From the NCBI GenBank assembly GCA_002286715.1, contig NSJX01000086.1, positions 1-43,680 of the forward strand: DNA of 43,680 bases, in the 5' to 3' direction. The notes under the pieces are model-generated. The model was not told the DNA's origin and made no database searches. It saw only the letters and a program-made list of their open reading frames with translations. Each line of letters opens with the position of its first letter. Positions within the stretch are counted from its first letter, which is position 1. A program made the position numbers and the translations under genes. The DNA comes from Dentipellis sp. KUC8613 (lineage: Eukaryota; Basidiomycota; Agaricomycetes; Russulales; Hericiaceae). Positions 34,866 to 43,680 of this stretch are shown piece after piece.

Positions 34866-35195
34866 TGCCTTCCCGAACGGGGGGGCGGGATGGGCTCGAG
34901 GCTGAGCGTCGGGGCACACGAAACACGTTTTATTTCCCGTTCGGGAAGAGGCGGCGGGCTCGCTGAGCGTCGGGGCGCGCGACACAGTGAAGGCTTCTCA
35001 TTCGGGCAATGGGTGCGGGCTGGTTGGGCCAGTCCGACGCAGCAGGGAGGAGACAGGCAGGCTCTTCCCAATCGGGAAGGCCACGCGCGGGCTGGCCCGT
35101 GTGGGCGCCCTATTCCGCCGTAGTAAGCGACTTAGGGCTGCATATGCCCCCCTATACACGGGCCTAAGCCGATATCAAGACTAAGAGGTACTGGT
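34866..35195 (-). repeat. Right terminal inverted repeat of the MULE-type element
   Basis: Inverted copy of 32957-33281, with TTCCCGTTCGGGAA (near 34936) and TTCCCAATCGGGAA (near 35066). The inner border is less conserved. Confidence 0.88.
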
Positions 35196-35490
35196 GCGCC
35201 GTCCGTCCAATTTGCAGCAAGACCGTCCACCTCACCAATTGTTGCAGGTCTGCCGTCAATCCCGCACTATCGTACATGTCCTGCTGTAAGCGTCTGAGGC
35301 TATCTTTCCAAAATTCGCTGTCGGTGGTACATTCTGCGACGGACCGAAGTCAGAAGGAGAGCAGTGCCAGTCAAAGTCTTGGCTACGGGCGCTTGTATGG
35401 CCACGGATGAGAGTCGTACAAGCGCCCGCCTCACGTGCTCCGAGCCGGACGCGTTGTTTACTGTGGTGGCTGTGCTGGTTGAATATGCCA

Positions 35491-36734
35491 AACAGACGCG
35501 ACGAGACTCATCCTCAGGTTTATAAAGAGCGAAAGGTCAGTCTCCGGAGCCCCAGAGCCTTGGGGGAACCAGCGTCCGCGCACTGGATCGGTGCCCTCGA
35601 GTGTCTCTATGTCGCCTCCTGCTTCCAGCCGTGTTCTCCCTTTTTCTGCCCTACCTGCATTTCCTCTGTCGACACGGACACATTCTCCTTCAACCATCGT
35701 CGCGGGCCCGCTGCAGTGGTTCGCAGCAATCGTAGTGTCTGCGGCCTCGCGTGCAATGCCTGGCCCGACTACGGTGCTAGAACCCTCATCGTAATACTTT
35801 CTCCATGATCCACGCTGGTTGTGGCCGACGTCCGCAAGGCCTCATTGCACTACTCCTAAGGCCTCGCTACATGCTCACTTCGCCATGCGCAAGGTCAATC
35901 TCGAGAGGGCTCATGGGAGACTTCGGGCGCACATGGTCCTTGACAAGCCAACGGCGGCCTTGATCTAGCGTGACGGTGAGCACCCGTGTTTCATGCCTTG
36001 GCTGTAAATCTCCCTCATCGGGAACTTAGGAGCGGCTTCACGCCGCACTAGCGCGCGTGCCGTGCATCCAATACCGACGTGTCGCTCGAGGTCTGTGGTG
36101 TCTGTAGCGTCTGCGGCCTACCGTGCAATGCCTGGCCCGGCTACGGCGCACGACCCGACGGCAGCCGTTATTGGAACACGCCACTCGCTAGTGCTGGCTG
36201 ATCCAGCTCTGTCGTGCCGCCGTCTCCCATGCTGACCTCGTGCCATGTTGTCCGTGCGCAGTCCGAGTGCTCGACTGTCGAGTCGTCACGTTCTTGAGTT
36301 CACGCTTGGTTCTTGCTCGATGGCCATTCAACTGTTGCCAATAAGTACTCGAAACGCTCTTTCGAGCCCCGCGCGCCGATGGTGTGCTCAGGTAGTCACT
36401 TCTATTGCTACTTATATGGCTCATTCAGGTGCTGTGCAACAACGATGGAAATGCTGTGGAAGGTGTCTATGATGGGTATATCTTGTTCTCCTACCGCGCC
36501 GCACGCCTCGTTTGTATCTTTTCTTTATCCCTTAATAGGTGAGCTGTCTTCTCATATATAAGCTTCTTTATTTTTCTGATCTACCCGTGCATATTCGACA
36601 CCTGCCATCACGCTCTTAGGGTATGTTCGTCCTCCCTACCTATCTCGCATTCTGACACTCTTCGCTTCATTTCGACGTGTAGTCGACCCGGAACACGTAT
36701 CGCCTGAATGCAAATTTCTTCGAAGATTGAACCG
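35491..36734. other. Intergenic and S8 upstream region, with a direct repeat
   Basis: No gene supported. A 55-60 bp direct repeat (core TGCAATGCCTGGCCCG, preceded by GTCTGCGGCCT) occurs at 35731-35790 and again at 36102-36160. A TATA box (ATATATAAG, 36554-36562) and a leader intron ending GTAG near 36682 probably serve the lone S-type gene S8. Confidence 0.45.
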
Positions 36735-37503
36735 ATGGCGACTTCGACCCGAGCGACTGATCGGAAGCATCCGCCGGTGGACCCGTCTCCTGCTCGTTCT
36801 CGTAGGCGCGCTTCCAAGGCCCGGAAGAGCTCCCGATCTGCAAGGTGTGTGTGTTGCGAGACCAACGACAAATGTCCAAGGGTGTGTAAATAGCGCGTGT
36901 CCCGACATCCCGCCAAGGAAAAGCGTCGTTCCGAGTGTCAAGGAGCAGCTAGAGAAGAAGGTAGGACGTTTTTCATGTTTTGTCTAAATGACGGCCCACT
37001 CGCTACATCAGTATCGAAAGGAGGAAGAATTCTGGGCCACTCTCTCGAAAGAGCGCCAAGAACTCGAGCGTTGGACCGAGGAGCGGAGGCGCAACAGAGA
37101 AGCTGCTGAAGAGTATGCACACTTGTGTCATATATATGCGGACTCGGCCGATGGACTAGCGCAAGATATCAAGGAGTACGAGGAGTCGATCGCTCGGACT
37201 GCACAGCTGAACGAGGAGGCTGCCCAGCACATTGAGACATGGGGACAGCATCTCGATGCATGGGGACAAGCCAACAGGGATCACAAAGAGTGGAATGATA
37301 GATGTGCGCAACTGAACCGTGAAAACAGCCGGCGACTCGACCGACGTAGACAAGAACTCGACGAGGAAAAGAGGATCACTGACGAATACACCAAACAAGT
37401 CTATGATCTGGGGCACCGTGTCAATGCATACTGCGAGGGAGTTCGCCAGATTCGACGGGATGTCCGTCAATTCGGGGACGATCTACGGCGCAGGCATTCC
37501 TGA
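36735..37503 (+). CDS. S8: lone S-type coiled-coil protein on the plus strand, 222 aa
   Basis: Function unknown. Exons 36735-36844, 36894-36960 and 37012-37503; introns of 49 and 51 nt, phases 2 and 0, the same plan as S3 and S4. Start MATSTRA aligns with the S4 start. The N-terminal exon is basic (PARSRRRASKARKSSR). The middle exon ends VKEQLEKK. The last exon opens YRKEEEFWATLSKERQELE as in S3 and S4, but then has about 50 extra coil residues (ADGLAQDIKEYEESIAR; EAAQHIETWGQHLDAWG) before a region like theirs (DEEKRITDEYTKQVYDLGHRVNAY; RQIRRDVRQ). No L gene lies downstream on the minus strand, so this is either a copy whose partner was lost or one that acts alone. Confidence 0.75.
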
Positions 37504-37711
37504 GGTGAGACAAAGACGCTGCATGGAGTGACAATGAAATAGTATTATACATGAGACGTGACCATGGATGATTAATACAGCGCATAGAATATCCAGCGGG
37601 ATGGCGTGCGCTCTCCCTTAAGGATCCCTGAAGTGTAGACGAAGCGGCATGTGACGCAATCGGAACAACTGCAAGTTGCAGCACCCTGGATAAGGACAGA
37701 GTATTTACTAC

Positions 37712-38429
37712 CAGCGGAAGAAGCGCGGTAGAGATTTTGCTGCAGAAGGTGGCCCAGGAGCAAAACTCGTGGTCAAAGGGAAACGGAGTGCAGCGTCCGC
37801 CGAGGAGACCGAACGCGCAGGGCGTGAAGGAGTGTGCAACGGTAAAGTAGGCGTCGAAGAGTGCGAAGGATGGACAATCACAGGAAGTGACGGGAGGGTA
37901 GTAGCAGTCAGCGAGTGCCACTATGGATCAGCGATAGTCGATGGAAACGCTCCAAAGGTAAGTTGGGCGACGTTCTCCTGATACTGAGTTTGCGCCGGAT
38001 TAGAGTACCGCTGATCTCCCTCGGCGGAAGGCTGAGTGCCTACGGGTCGTGAGGATGATCGGTTTGCACTATGTCAAGGAGTATTCAGAACTTGCGCTTG
38101 GTGCTGGTGCTTATCGGGGATGGAGGGCTTGGTATCCCCATCTCCGTTGCTACAGCTGCACTGCATGGGCACGAATGCTCTGGCGATATAGGACACGCAC
38201 GTAAGCCAAAGGGACACGCATGGGAGACATTCGAGCTCACTGAAGACGAGGGTCGCTGGACCCTGGGGACAATCGAGAGGGAGAGGCAAGCGTAGTACGC
38301 GGTGCCGCACGCATGGCCGGCATCTTGCTGGCCATGTTGATTAGACGAGTCGTTCGATATGAAGGATTTCACGAGGCCGACGACTGGAGATTGGAGGAGC
38401 AAAGGCTGACCAACTTCTGGAATTTGTGA
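37712..38429 (+). CDS. Candidate spliced ORF, unknown product, 5' end not found
   Basis: A frame open from about 37694 can be spliced through 37957/38004 (46 nt intron, GTAAGT...TTAG) and 38200/38246 (45 nt intron, GTAAGC...GAAG with an ACTGA branch-like site), ending at TGA 38427-38429 with all phases consistent. It reads GRDFAAEGGPG, then GWTITGSDGRVVAVSE, RRKAECLRVVRMIG, ARMAGILLAMLIRR and WRLEEQRLTNFWN. No initiator ATG is found and the composition is odd, so it may be chance. A competing frame at 38071-38295 is also open. I do not recognise either. Confidence 0.3.
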
Positions 38430-40039
38430 GATGTGCCTCCAATCACGAGAAAGTAGAGAGTACCAAGATTGAGTTTGGAGGGACGTCGCATCGACGTAGC
38501 GTATGCCGGCCTACAACAGGCTTCACCTCTATGTAGATTCGATTGCATGCGGCGACTCTTGATGGATTCCAGTGGCCCATATGTGATTGAAGTTCCTCTG
38601 CTGGTGAAATTGAGAGCTGAAGGGATTCGGATGAGTTGTCAATGTCATACTCACCGAGACTAGCCGCTGTTCAAAGCCACTTGTCGGCGATCTCGGGCTG
38701 GGTTCAGCGCTCGGAGACACCCGGCTCGGGCGCTAAATAAAATCGCCCCGATGCAAACCAGCAACTACTCCAAACGATGGCCTGTAGAACACGTTCATTG
38801 GGGAGCTTGCTCCCCTAAGATTGGGGTAGGGCGTCGAAAACCGTTTGCGCCGCCGTGGGAACATGGCCTCCCCGTGAGACAGAAATGGCCGCCCCGTGGG
38901 AAACGCGACTCAAAAGCGTCGTTGCTTGCATGCTGCCGCCGCCGCTAACGCTGGAGCTGTCTCAGTCCGTCGACTCAAACTAGAGGGTTTCTGACCGGAG
39001 GTCATCGAGGTTTAGTGCACTCCATGCATAACATGGAGTTTATGGCTCTTTGTGATGAAGGCCGTCGTGCGACAGTTGTTGTCCACGCTTGCACACTCAA
39101 TCACTTTTTGAATTTTGACTGCGGGTAAGTATAGGCAGCCAGATATATACGATCTGCAGGAGGGCTCGGTGTGAATAAATTGACGCCTCTTGCATTGCCA
39201 GTGAGTCACAGAATGGGCAAAGAGCGTTTTCGCCGGCCCGCCGCCCCGTGTCGATGCTCCAAGGACTATGGCAGAAACTGCAGCTACACGGGGTGATGCA
39301 ACTTTTCAGAAACTCTCTATTGAACACCCGAACCCAGGAAGCCTTGGCACATACCCTCACATACCTTTTGTCTTTTGCAAAGTTTATTGGGGTTTATCTC
39401 CGGTTCCATAACTATATACTATTTGTGGGAATACTTCAAACTACTGTAACAGAGCTAGGAAGCTCTCCATTCACTCCGGTGGGTTTACCCCCTGGAGCAC
39501 ATATTAGCGACGCTACAATCGTTACAAGGCGAATGTTTCAGCGACGCATACCTCGTGACATTCCTGAAGACATTGCACGAAGAGGGTTCTGCGAACTCTA
39601 TGCCTTATCACCGTCATCTAGCATCTACTCGACCCTCTTCTTCTCCAGCGCAGACCTTCGGGGTACGCATTCTTTACCTTCGTCGCACTAACCGGCTAAA
39701 GCATACCTAAAACAGCCGAACTGTGTCTCCTGATACGCATTCCATGTGCGAAATTTTGAACAGGTGTCTACGTGAAGAACAGGCCAACCATCATGCGCGC
39801 CTGGGACCGTATGTACATGTGTCTATGGTTTCGTTCCTCAACAAGACTAGGGGCTGACCACCATCGTAGCAGATAGGTACTGGTTGAAAGATCCTTCGTG
39901 TCTGCAAGGCCGACCTTCTTTTTCTGACGACCATACCCCGGAGTCACTGTCTGATAAGTTCTCTCCCTCGCACGCCGACTAGAGCATATCAAATTAGAAT
40001 CGAGCACGTCCTCGGTATATGCCCATAATCAAGCCTCCG
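38430..40039. other. Intergenic, with far-upstream copy of the L1/L7 duplication
   Basis: No gene supported. Contains copy 2 of the dispersed repeat (38680-38775) and, at 39515-39775, the counterpart of 3235-3560 near L1, in inverted orientation. Confidence 0.4.
38680..38775 (+). repeat. Dispersed ~100 bp repeat, copy 2
   Basis: Same orientation as the copy at 23735-23835; core GCGCTCGGAGACACCCGG followed by CTCGGGCGCTAA. Confidence 0.5.
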
Positions 40040-40820
40040 ACCCCCCTGCCCTATCGCTACGTACCGTAGACGCTCAATCGAAGGCGACCCATCAATGTGT
40101 GTGGCTCACGTGCATTCCGTCTTCTCGCGAATAGAGTTTCGGGGTGTATGTAGACTCTACCTGCTGGCCGTCCACTCTCGCCTTATGTCCCGCAGCTCTG
40201 TGCCTTGAAGATATCATATCGATGATTCGAAAGCAGTAGCAATTGTACGTCGTCGTTTCCTGAAGCCAGCTTTGTGTAGTCTTCTCACAAACCTTATACT
40301 GATTTCTCGCGCGTCTAGTGTACGCTACTTCGCCCAACTCCGACATGCCAGCACATGGCGCGCGCATATATAGCAGCTACGTAGCACTACGTACAGTGTC
40401 CAATCGTTCGATGTCTACCCGTACATATCAGGAATATGCAGTATGTTGTCCAAGGATACCATTGTGGCGAAAAGAAGCTCGATGGTTAGCAGGTAAGCAG
40501 TTCCTGAACCTTCTCTTCTCAGAAAGCTAACTTCGTCTGCCGGTTATTAGCTTTCTGCAGCGGTCGACCTGCTCAAGCTTCTGGGGACGTCGCACGCGCA
40601 CGGGACTTGTGCTCCGGTCGCTTGGGATCGACCTCGGGGCGTCTTCTCACAAGGACCAGGGTACTTTCGTATAAGATGGCACGAGAGCGACTTCAGATGC
40701 TCGTAGGGTCCCTCTTTTCGCCCATGCCCTCTCGCTCTTCAACTCTCGCTCTTCGAGGTTAGCTGTCGGTGATGTCAGATAATCATTTACTTATTGACTA
40801 GCCTCCAGGTTTCTTATACA
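40040..40820 (+). promoter_or_regulatory. Promoter and spliced leader of L7
   Basis: Homologous to the regions before L5 and L1. TATATA box at 40367-40372, E-box CACGTG near 40109, first leader intron from GTAAGC (about 40493) to the TTAG near 40550, and second from GTTAGC (about 40758) to CCTCCAG (about 40808). The leader ATG (MARERLQ) is out of frame with MQTP after splicing, unlike in L5. Confidence 0.55.
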
Positions 40821-43264
40821 ATGCAGACGCCTTCTGATCATAACGATCAGCCTGATCCTGCTTCCGCGCACAGTGCACCTCAGTCTTGGCCGTGAGTATA
40901 CACCGTCTTCTCTGTGGGCACGCCATCTGGTAACCGATGCGTTCCACCCCGTAGCCAAGATCCTCCTCCGTCAATGGGTCCTTATACGATCCGTCAACCC
41001 GACTATTTGCAACTGCCGAGGGGAGAGACACGCTATTCTGTGCCGCAGCGAGGCTACCAGCAATATCCCGGCCCTCCCACGTTTTCAGTCACTCCGAACA
41101 CGCCTGCCCTGCCCTCGCACCCCCAGGGGACGGCCGGGTCATTTGTAGGAGAGAATGCTCTATCAAACCAAAGCGTGCCTCAGAATGCAAGACAGCTGTA
41201 AGTCTTGATTATAAGTTGTTTCGAGGCGTTAGTCTGACTGAAACCGTTGCAGATCAGTATCTCGTTCGGGCTTGTCTTATGACCCTGCTCTGAACGATGC
41301 ATATCTTCAATTTTTTAATAACGATGGAGCAGATATGCCACTCCCGGAAGAACAGCCTCGAGAAGGGCCCGCACAGCGTGTGCCGACAGGTGCTTCTACA
41401 GCAATGGTCCCGTCCTCACGCCCTCCGTCCCTTCGGCGGCCTTTGTGCTCTGCTTCAAGATCTCGTCCATCTTCCTCAGCGTCGTCGATGGTGTCCCTAC
41501 GGCTCGCGTCGAAGGCTCACGCTGCGCCTTCAATCACCTCACCAGTACATGCGACGCCGACGTTCTCTCCGCCAACACAGAAGGTCAGCGACACGTCCTC
41601 TTCGTCAACCAGTGGTGCACTCTGGGACACAGCATCGGCGTTCATCGCACCCTCGTCTACATCGTCTGACGCTCCAGGTCTTGTGCGGACGTCTTCCCTG
41701 CCTCGCCCCATTCCTGCAATACCCGGCGTGGATGGTACCCGTGGTCTGTACCATGGGAACTTGGCTAGCGATCGCCAAGTCCCCTTTCAGCCTGCCGGAA
41801 CAGCTCTGCAGCCACCATCGTCATACCATCAGCCGCCTCCGCCGTCACCCGCCGTGGTAAACTTTCCCGCATGGCGCGGCTCATCTCAGGTGGCTGTAAT
41901 GCCTACGCCAGGCTACAGCGACAATACCAGAAGCCAAACTCCGTACTACGCTACTGCAGACAGCTGGTCTAGCTACCCCCAACAGAGTCCTGACGCTTCG
42001 TCCGTGTTTCGCTTGTCTGTAGACGATGTAGCGCCGCCAACAGCTCCGCCTCCTGCTGTGGCCTCCGCTGATGCAACACCGGCCCAGGGTGATATTCTGC
42101 CAGACAACCAGAACCAGGATCGGTCCCAGTCCGTGACGAACACAGAACCACCGTACCAGGGGATGTCTCCTCCGCCCGTGGAAGGCGCACTCTCATACTC
42201 TCCTTTTGGGTTCTTTCCGCAGACGGGTTTATTAATACCCGCGGGAGGCAGTCTTTATACAAGAAGCAGGATCCCCCAATACCAATCCGTTGCATTCACT
42301 GTCCATCCGGACTCTCTTACGCCGCAGTCCTCGCGAGTTGCTGTAAACACCACAGCATCGCTTCCTGGGTCATCGCAGCTACCTTCCCGCACGCCCAGTC
42401 GTCAGATGGCCGGAACGAGTACGGTATTTCGGGTTCCTGCTGCACCTCCGAAGCTGGAGAAACGCAAAGCCTCCGCATCCCCTCCTAGTGACGCTACGCA
42501 AGCCAAAGTGCCGACCAAACGCGCGAGCAAGCGGACGGACACGGGCAAGGACGAGGCGGCGGAGCCCAGCGCCGTTCCAGAAGACCCCATTCAGGAGGCT
42601 CCTTCCTTGCCAGTCGAGTCGCCGGCAAACGCGCATGTCAGGAGACTGCGAGACGCACGCAGGGCGCGGCGGTTTCGGGAGTTGTATGACGAGATTTTTA
42701 CAGAGCTGTCGTCGCCGAGAATGGACAGGAACCCGAGCGACGACGACGTGCTGAGATGGGATATGTTCGGTTTCAATTCTCTGGATGTGCAGGCATATCA
42801 CTGAGGTGCTTCGGTTGGTAGCCAAGAACGTGGTACATGAATTGAAGGAGGCAAATGACGAACTGAAGCAGAGCCAGCGGGACCTCCAATCTCAGTTACA
42901 GACGGCGTCCGCTAACTCGAAGGGTTCCTGGCAGACCCCGGGCGATGCGGAACGATGGAAAGAAAATACTCTCCACACCCTCGAGACAATGAGCTCTAAA
43001 CTAGAGCAGACGAAAAAGAAGCTGCAAAAGTCTGGGGCAGAGAAGGGCGGACTAGCGGACGAGTTGGAGGAAGTACGCGGTAAATTGGAAAGAACAGAAA
43101 CCATGTTGCAAATCAAAAACCAAGAGAAAGCAGAAAGCGATGCTCGAGCGCGGTGGAACGGGAACAAAGCCGAAGAATCCAGCACCGCGAAGCTGCGGCT
43201 AGAGGAAGAGCTTCGATCCGTGAAGGCTGAGTTGCAATGGTATCGGACTCGTAATCCTACATGA
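40821..43264 (+). CDS. L7: long disordered/coiled-coil protein, 757 aa
   Basis: Function unknown. Exons 40821-40891, 40955-41197, 41253-42769 and 42822-43264 (71 + 243 + 1517 + 443 nt; phases 2, 2, 1). The sequence is very close to L5 and L1: MQTP start, SVPQ...RQL second exon, SYDPALNDAYLQFF, a Ser/Pro-rich disordered region, EKRKASASPP near residue 507, KRASKR, RRFRELYDEIFTEL, PSDDDVL and a long C-terminal coil (VVHELKEANDELKQSQRD; LEEVRGKLERTE) ending AELQWYRTRNPT. The last-intron donor of L1 and L5 (TCGG-GTACGC) is destroyed here. A GTTTCA site 15 bp further on restores the frame exactly, adding WDMF at the junction. The stop lies 81 bp from that of S7. Confidence 0.82.
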
Positions 43265-43345
43265 TTTTCTAGAGCACTTGTATAAGGAATACATGTGTAG
43301 CTTCAATTCTAATATGCCGTTCAATAAGATGCAGGACATGGATCG

Positions 43346-43680
43346 TCATCTAAGGCCGGCGCGTCGACCATCCCGTCGAAGCTCACGGTACTCCACCTGG
43401 GCTTCATGGATCCGTTGATCCTGTGCTTTGCTAATTCGTCGGTGTTCAATGGCCTGCCGGTCGTAATCTTCTGCCGCCTTATCAATGTTTTTCATGATCT
43501 TGTCTACTTTACCGAGTTCTTCCCTCACGATTCCTTGAACTCTTTCACTGTCTCTGTCTGCATCTTCCATGACGTCCTCCATCTGTTGTTGCAAATGGCT
43601 GGCACCTTTCATACCCACGTCAGTAACCCTGAGCATGCTATATACATCAAACATACGTTCCGTGAATTCTCTCCAGAAAT
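43346..43680 (-). CDS. S7: short coiled-coil protein convergent with L7, 5' part beyond window
   Basis: Function unknown. The last exon of an S5/S6-type gene enters from the right edge with FWREFTERMFDVYSMLR. It continues as a charged coil (SHLQQQMEDVMED; VDKIMKNIDKAAEDYDR) and ends EYRELRRDGRRAGLR, as in S6. The coil is more diverged from S5 than S6 is. The GTATGT...TACTGAC...AAAG 51 nt in-frame intron candidate is present here too (about 43601-43651). The basic N-terminal exon must lie right of base 43680. Confidence 0.75.
   Translation of the reverse strand, partial: FWREFTERMFDVYSMLRVTDVGMKGASHLQQQMEDVMEDADRDSERVQGIVREELGKVDKIMKNIDKAAEDYDRQAIEHRRISKAQDQRIHEAQVEYRELRRDGRRAGLR

Larger units (their letters stand above)
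32957..35195. mobile_element. Mutator-like (MULE-type) non-autonomous transposon, 2.24 kb
   Basis: Terminal inverted repeats of about 325-330 bp: the left end begins ACCAGTACCTCTTAGTC at 32957 and the right end finishes GACTAAGAGGTACTGGT at 35195. The outer 200 bp differ at only a few positions. The nonamer GCGCCGTCC flanks both ends (32948-32956 and 35196-35204): a perfect 9-bp target duplication, which with long inverted repeats is the hallmark of the Mutator superfamily. The interior shows no transposase; its longest frame (33912-34211) has no known motif. The near-identical ends suggest recent movement. It interrupts the E2 gene. Confidence 0.88.
32610..35490 (-). pseudogene. E2: E-like gene behind S6, split by a transposon
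   Basis: On the minus strand the 5' part (35490-35205) includes a frame reading TTDSEFWKDSLRRLQQDMYD and LTADLQQLVRWTVLLQIGRT, helix-like and reminiscent of the FWRD-type segment of S5. It runs into the target duplication at 35196-35204. The sequence resumes at 32956 with only a few bases before a GTGAGT donor. Downstream, the exons at 32945-32610 include a 111-codon ORF (SLRPSLHVTVTLH; LDLALKSGLAG) and a GTAAGT donor at a position matching E1. Restoring the pre-insertion junction leaves the donor about 2-8 bp from the insertion point. Exon structure beyond this is unclear; the gene is presumed inactive. Confidence 0.35.

Noticed and set aside
37421..37921. 166-codon minus-strand ORF facing S8, considered as a possible L partner
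   Set aside because: No coiled coil, basic patch or L-type exon plan; Cys/Phe/Ser-rich composition looks like a chance frame.
1..43680. Mating-type A locus (homeodomain pair) as an explanation for the paired genes
   Set aside because: The pairs are convergent rather than divergent and none of the proteins shows a homeodomain (no WF-N-R helix).

Overview
The window reads as nuclear DNA of a filamentous basidiomycete, probably an agaricomycete. This is inferred from gene models with many 45-65 nt GT-AG introns, TATA boxes about 130-170 bp upstream of start codons, a six-exon short-chain dehydrogenase and TIR transposon remains. I saw no rRNA, tRNA, CRISPR array or bacterial-type operon. Species cannot be fixed from sequence alone.

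Almost everything that can be supported belongs to one repeated theme: tail-to-tail (convergent) gene pairs. One partner, called L here, is long (about 540-760 aa). It has a short first exon, a large disordered Ser/Pro/Gln-rich exon, a basic KRKA-type nuclear-localisation-like patch, an acidic segment of the form LYxE(V/I)...DEVL, a phase-1 intron and a final coiled-coil exon. The other partner, called S, is short (about 170-220 aa). It has a basic or Pro-rich N-terminus followed by a highly charged coiled coil. The stop codons of intact pairs are only 46-132 bp apart.

Layout: L1 (minus, 1-2202, 3' end and partner off the left edge); L2/S2 (4299-7000); a 2.3 kb TIR element candidate (7799-10117); dead L3 facing intact S3, with a second S-type gene S3b behind it (11104-13439); L4/S4 (16077-18533); an ordinary SDR oxidoreductase (19761-21076); a lone S-type gene (22740-23406); L5/S5 (25179-28396) with a probable membrane-segment gene E1 behind it; dead L6 facing intact S6 (29668-32089); a Mutator-like non-autonomous transposon (32957-35195, 9-bp target duplication) inserted into the E-like gene behind S6; a lone S-type gene (36735-37503); a candidate spliced ORF (37712-38429); and L7/S7 (40821 to the right edge).

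L1, L5 and L7 are close paralogues that share about 0.8 kb of promoter and leader. L3/S3 and L4/S4 are an older duplicate pair, and L2/S2 is the most divergent. Partner S is intact beside both dead L copies. No L or S protein matches a family I recognise. Their function (heteromeric coiled-coil complexes, nuclear regulators, allorecognition or a selfish driver/resistance pair) is hypothesis only. Exon boundaries were worked out by hand from splice consensus, phase and comparison between copies.
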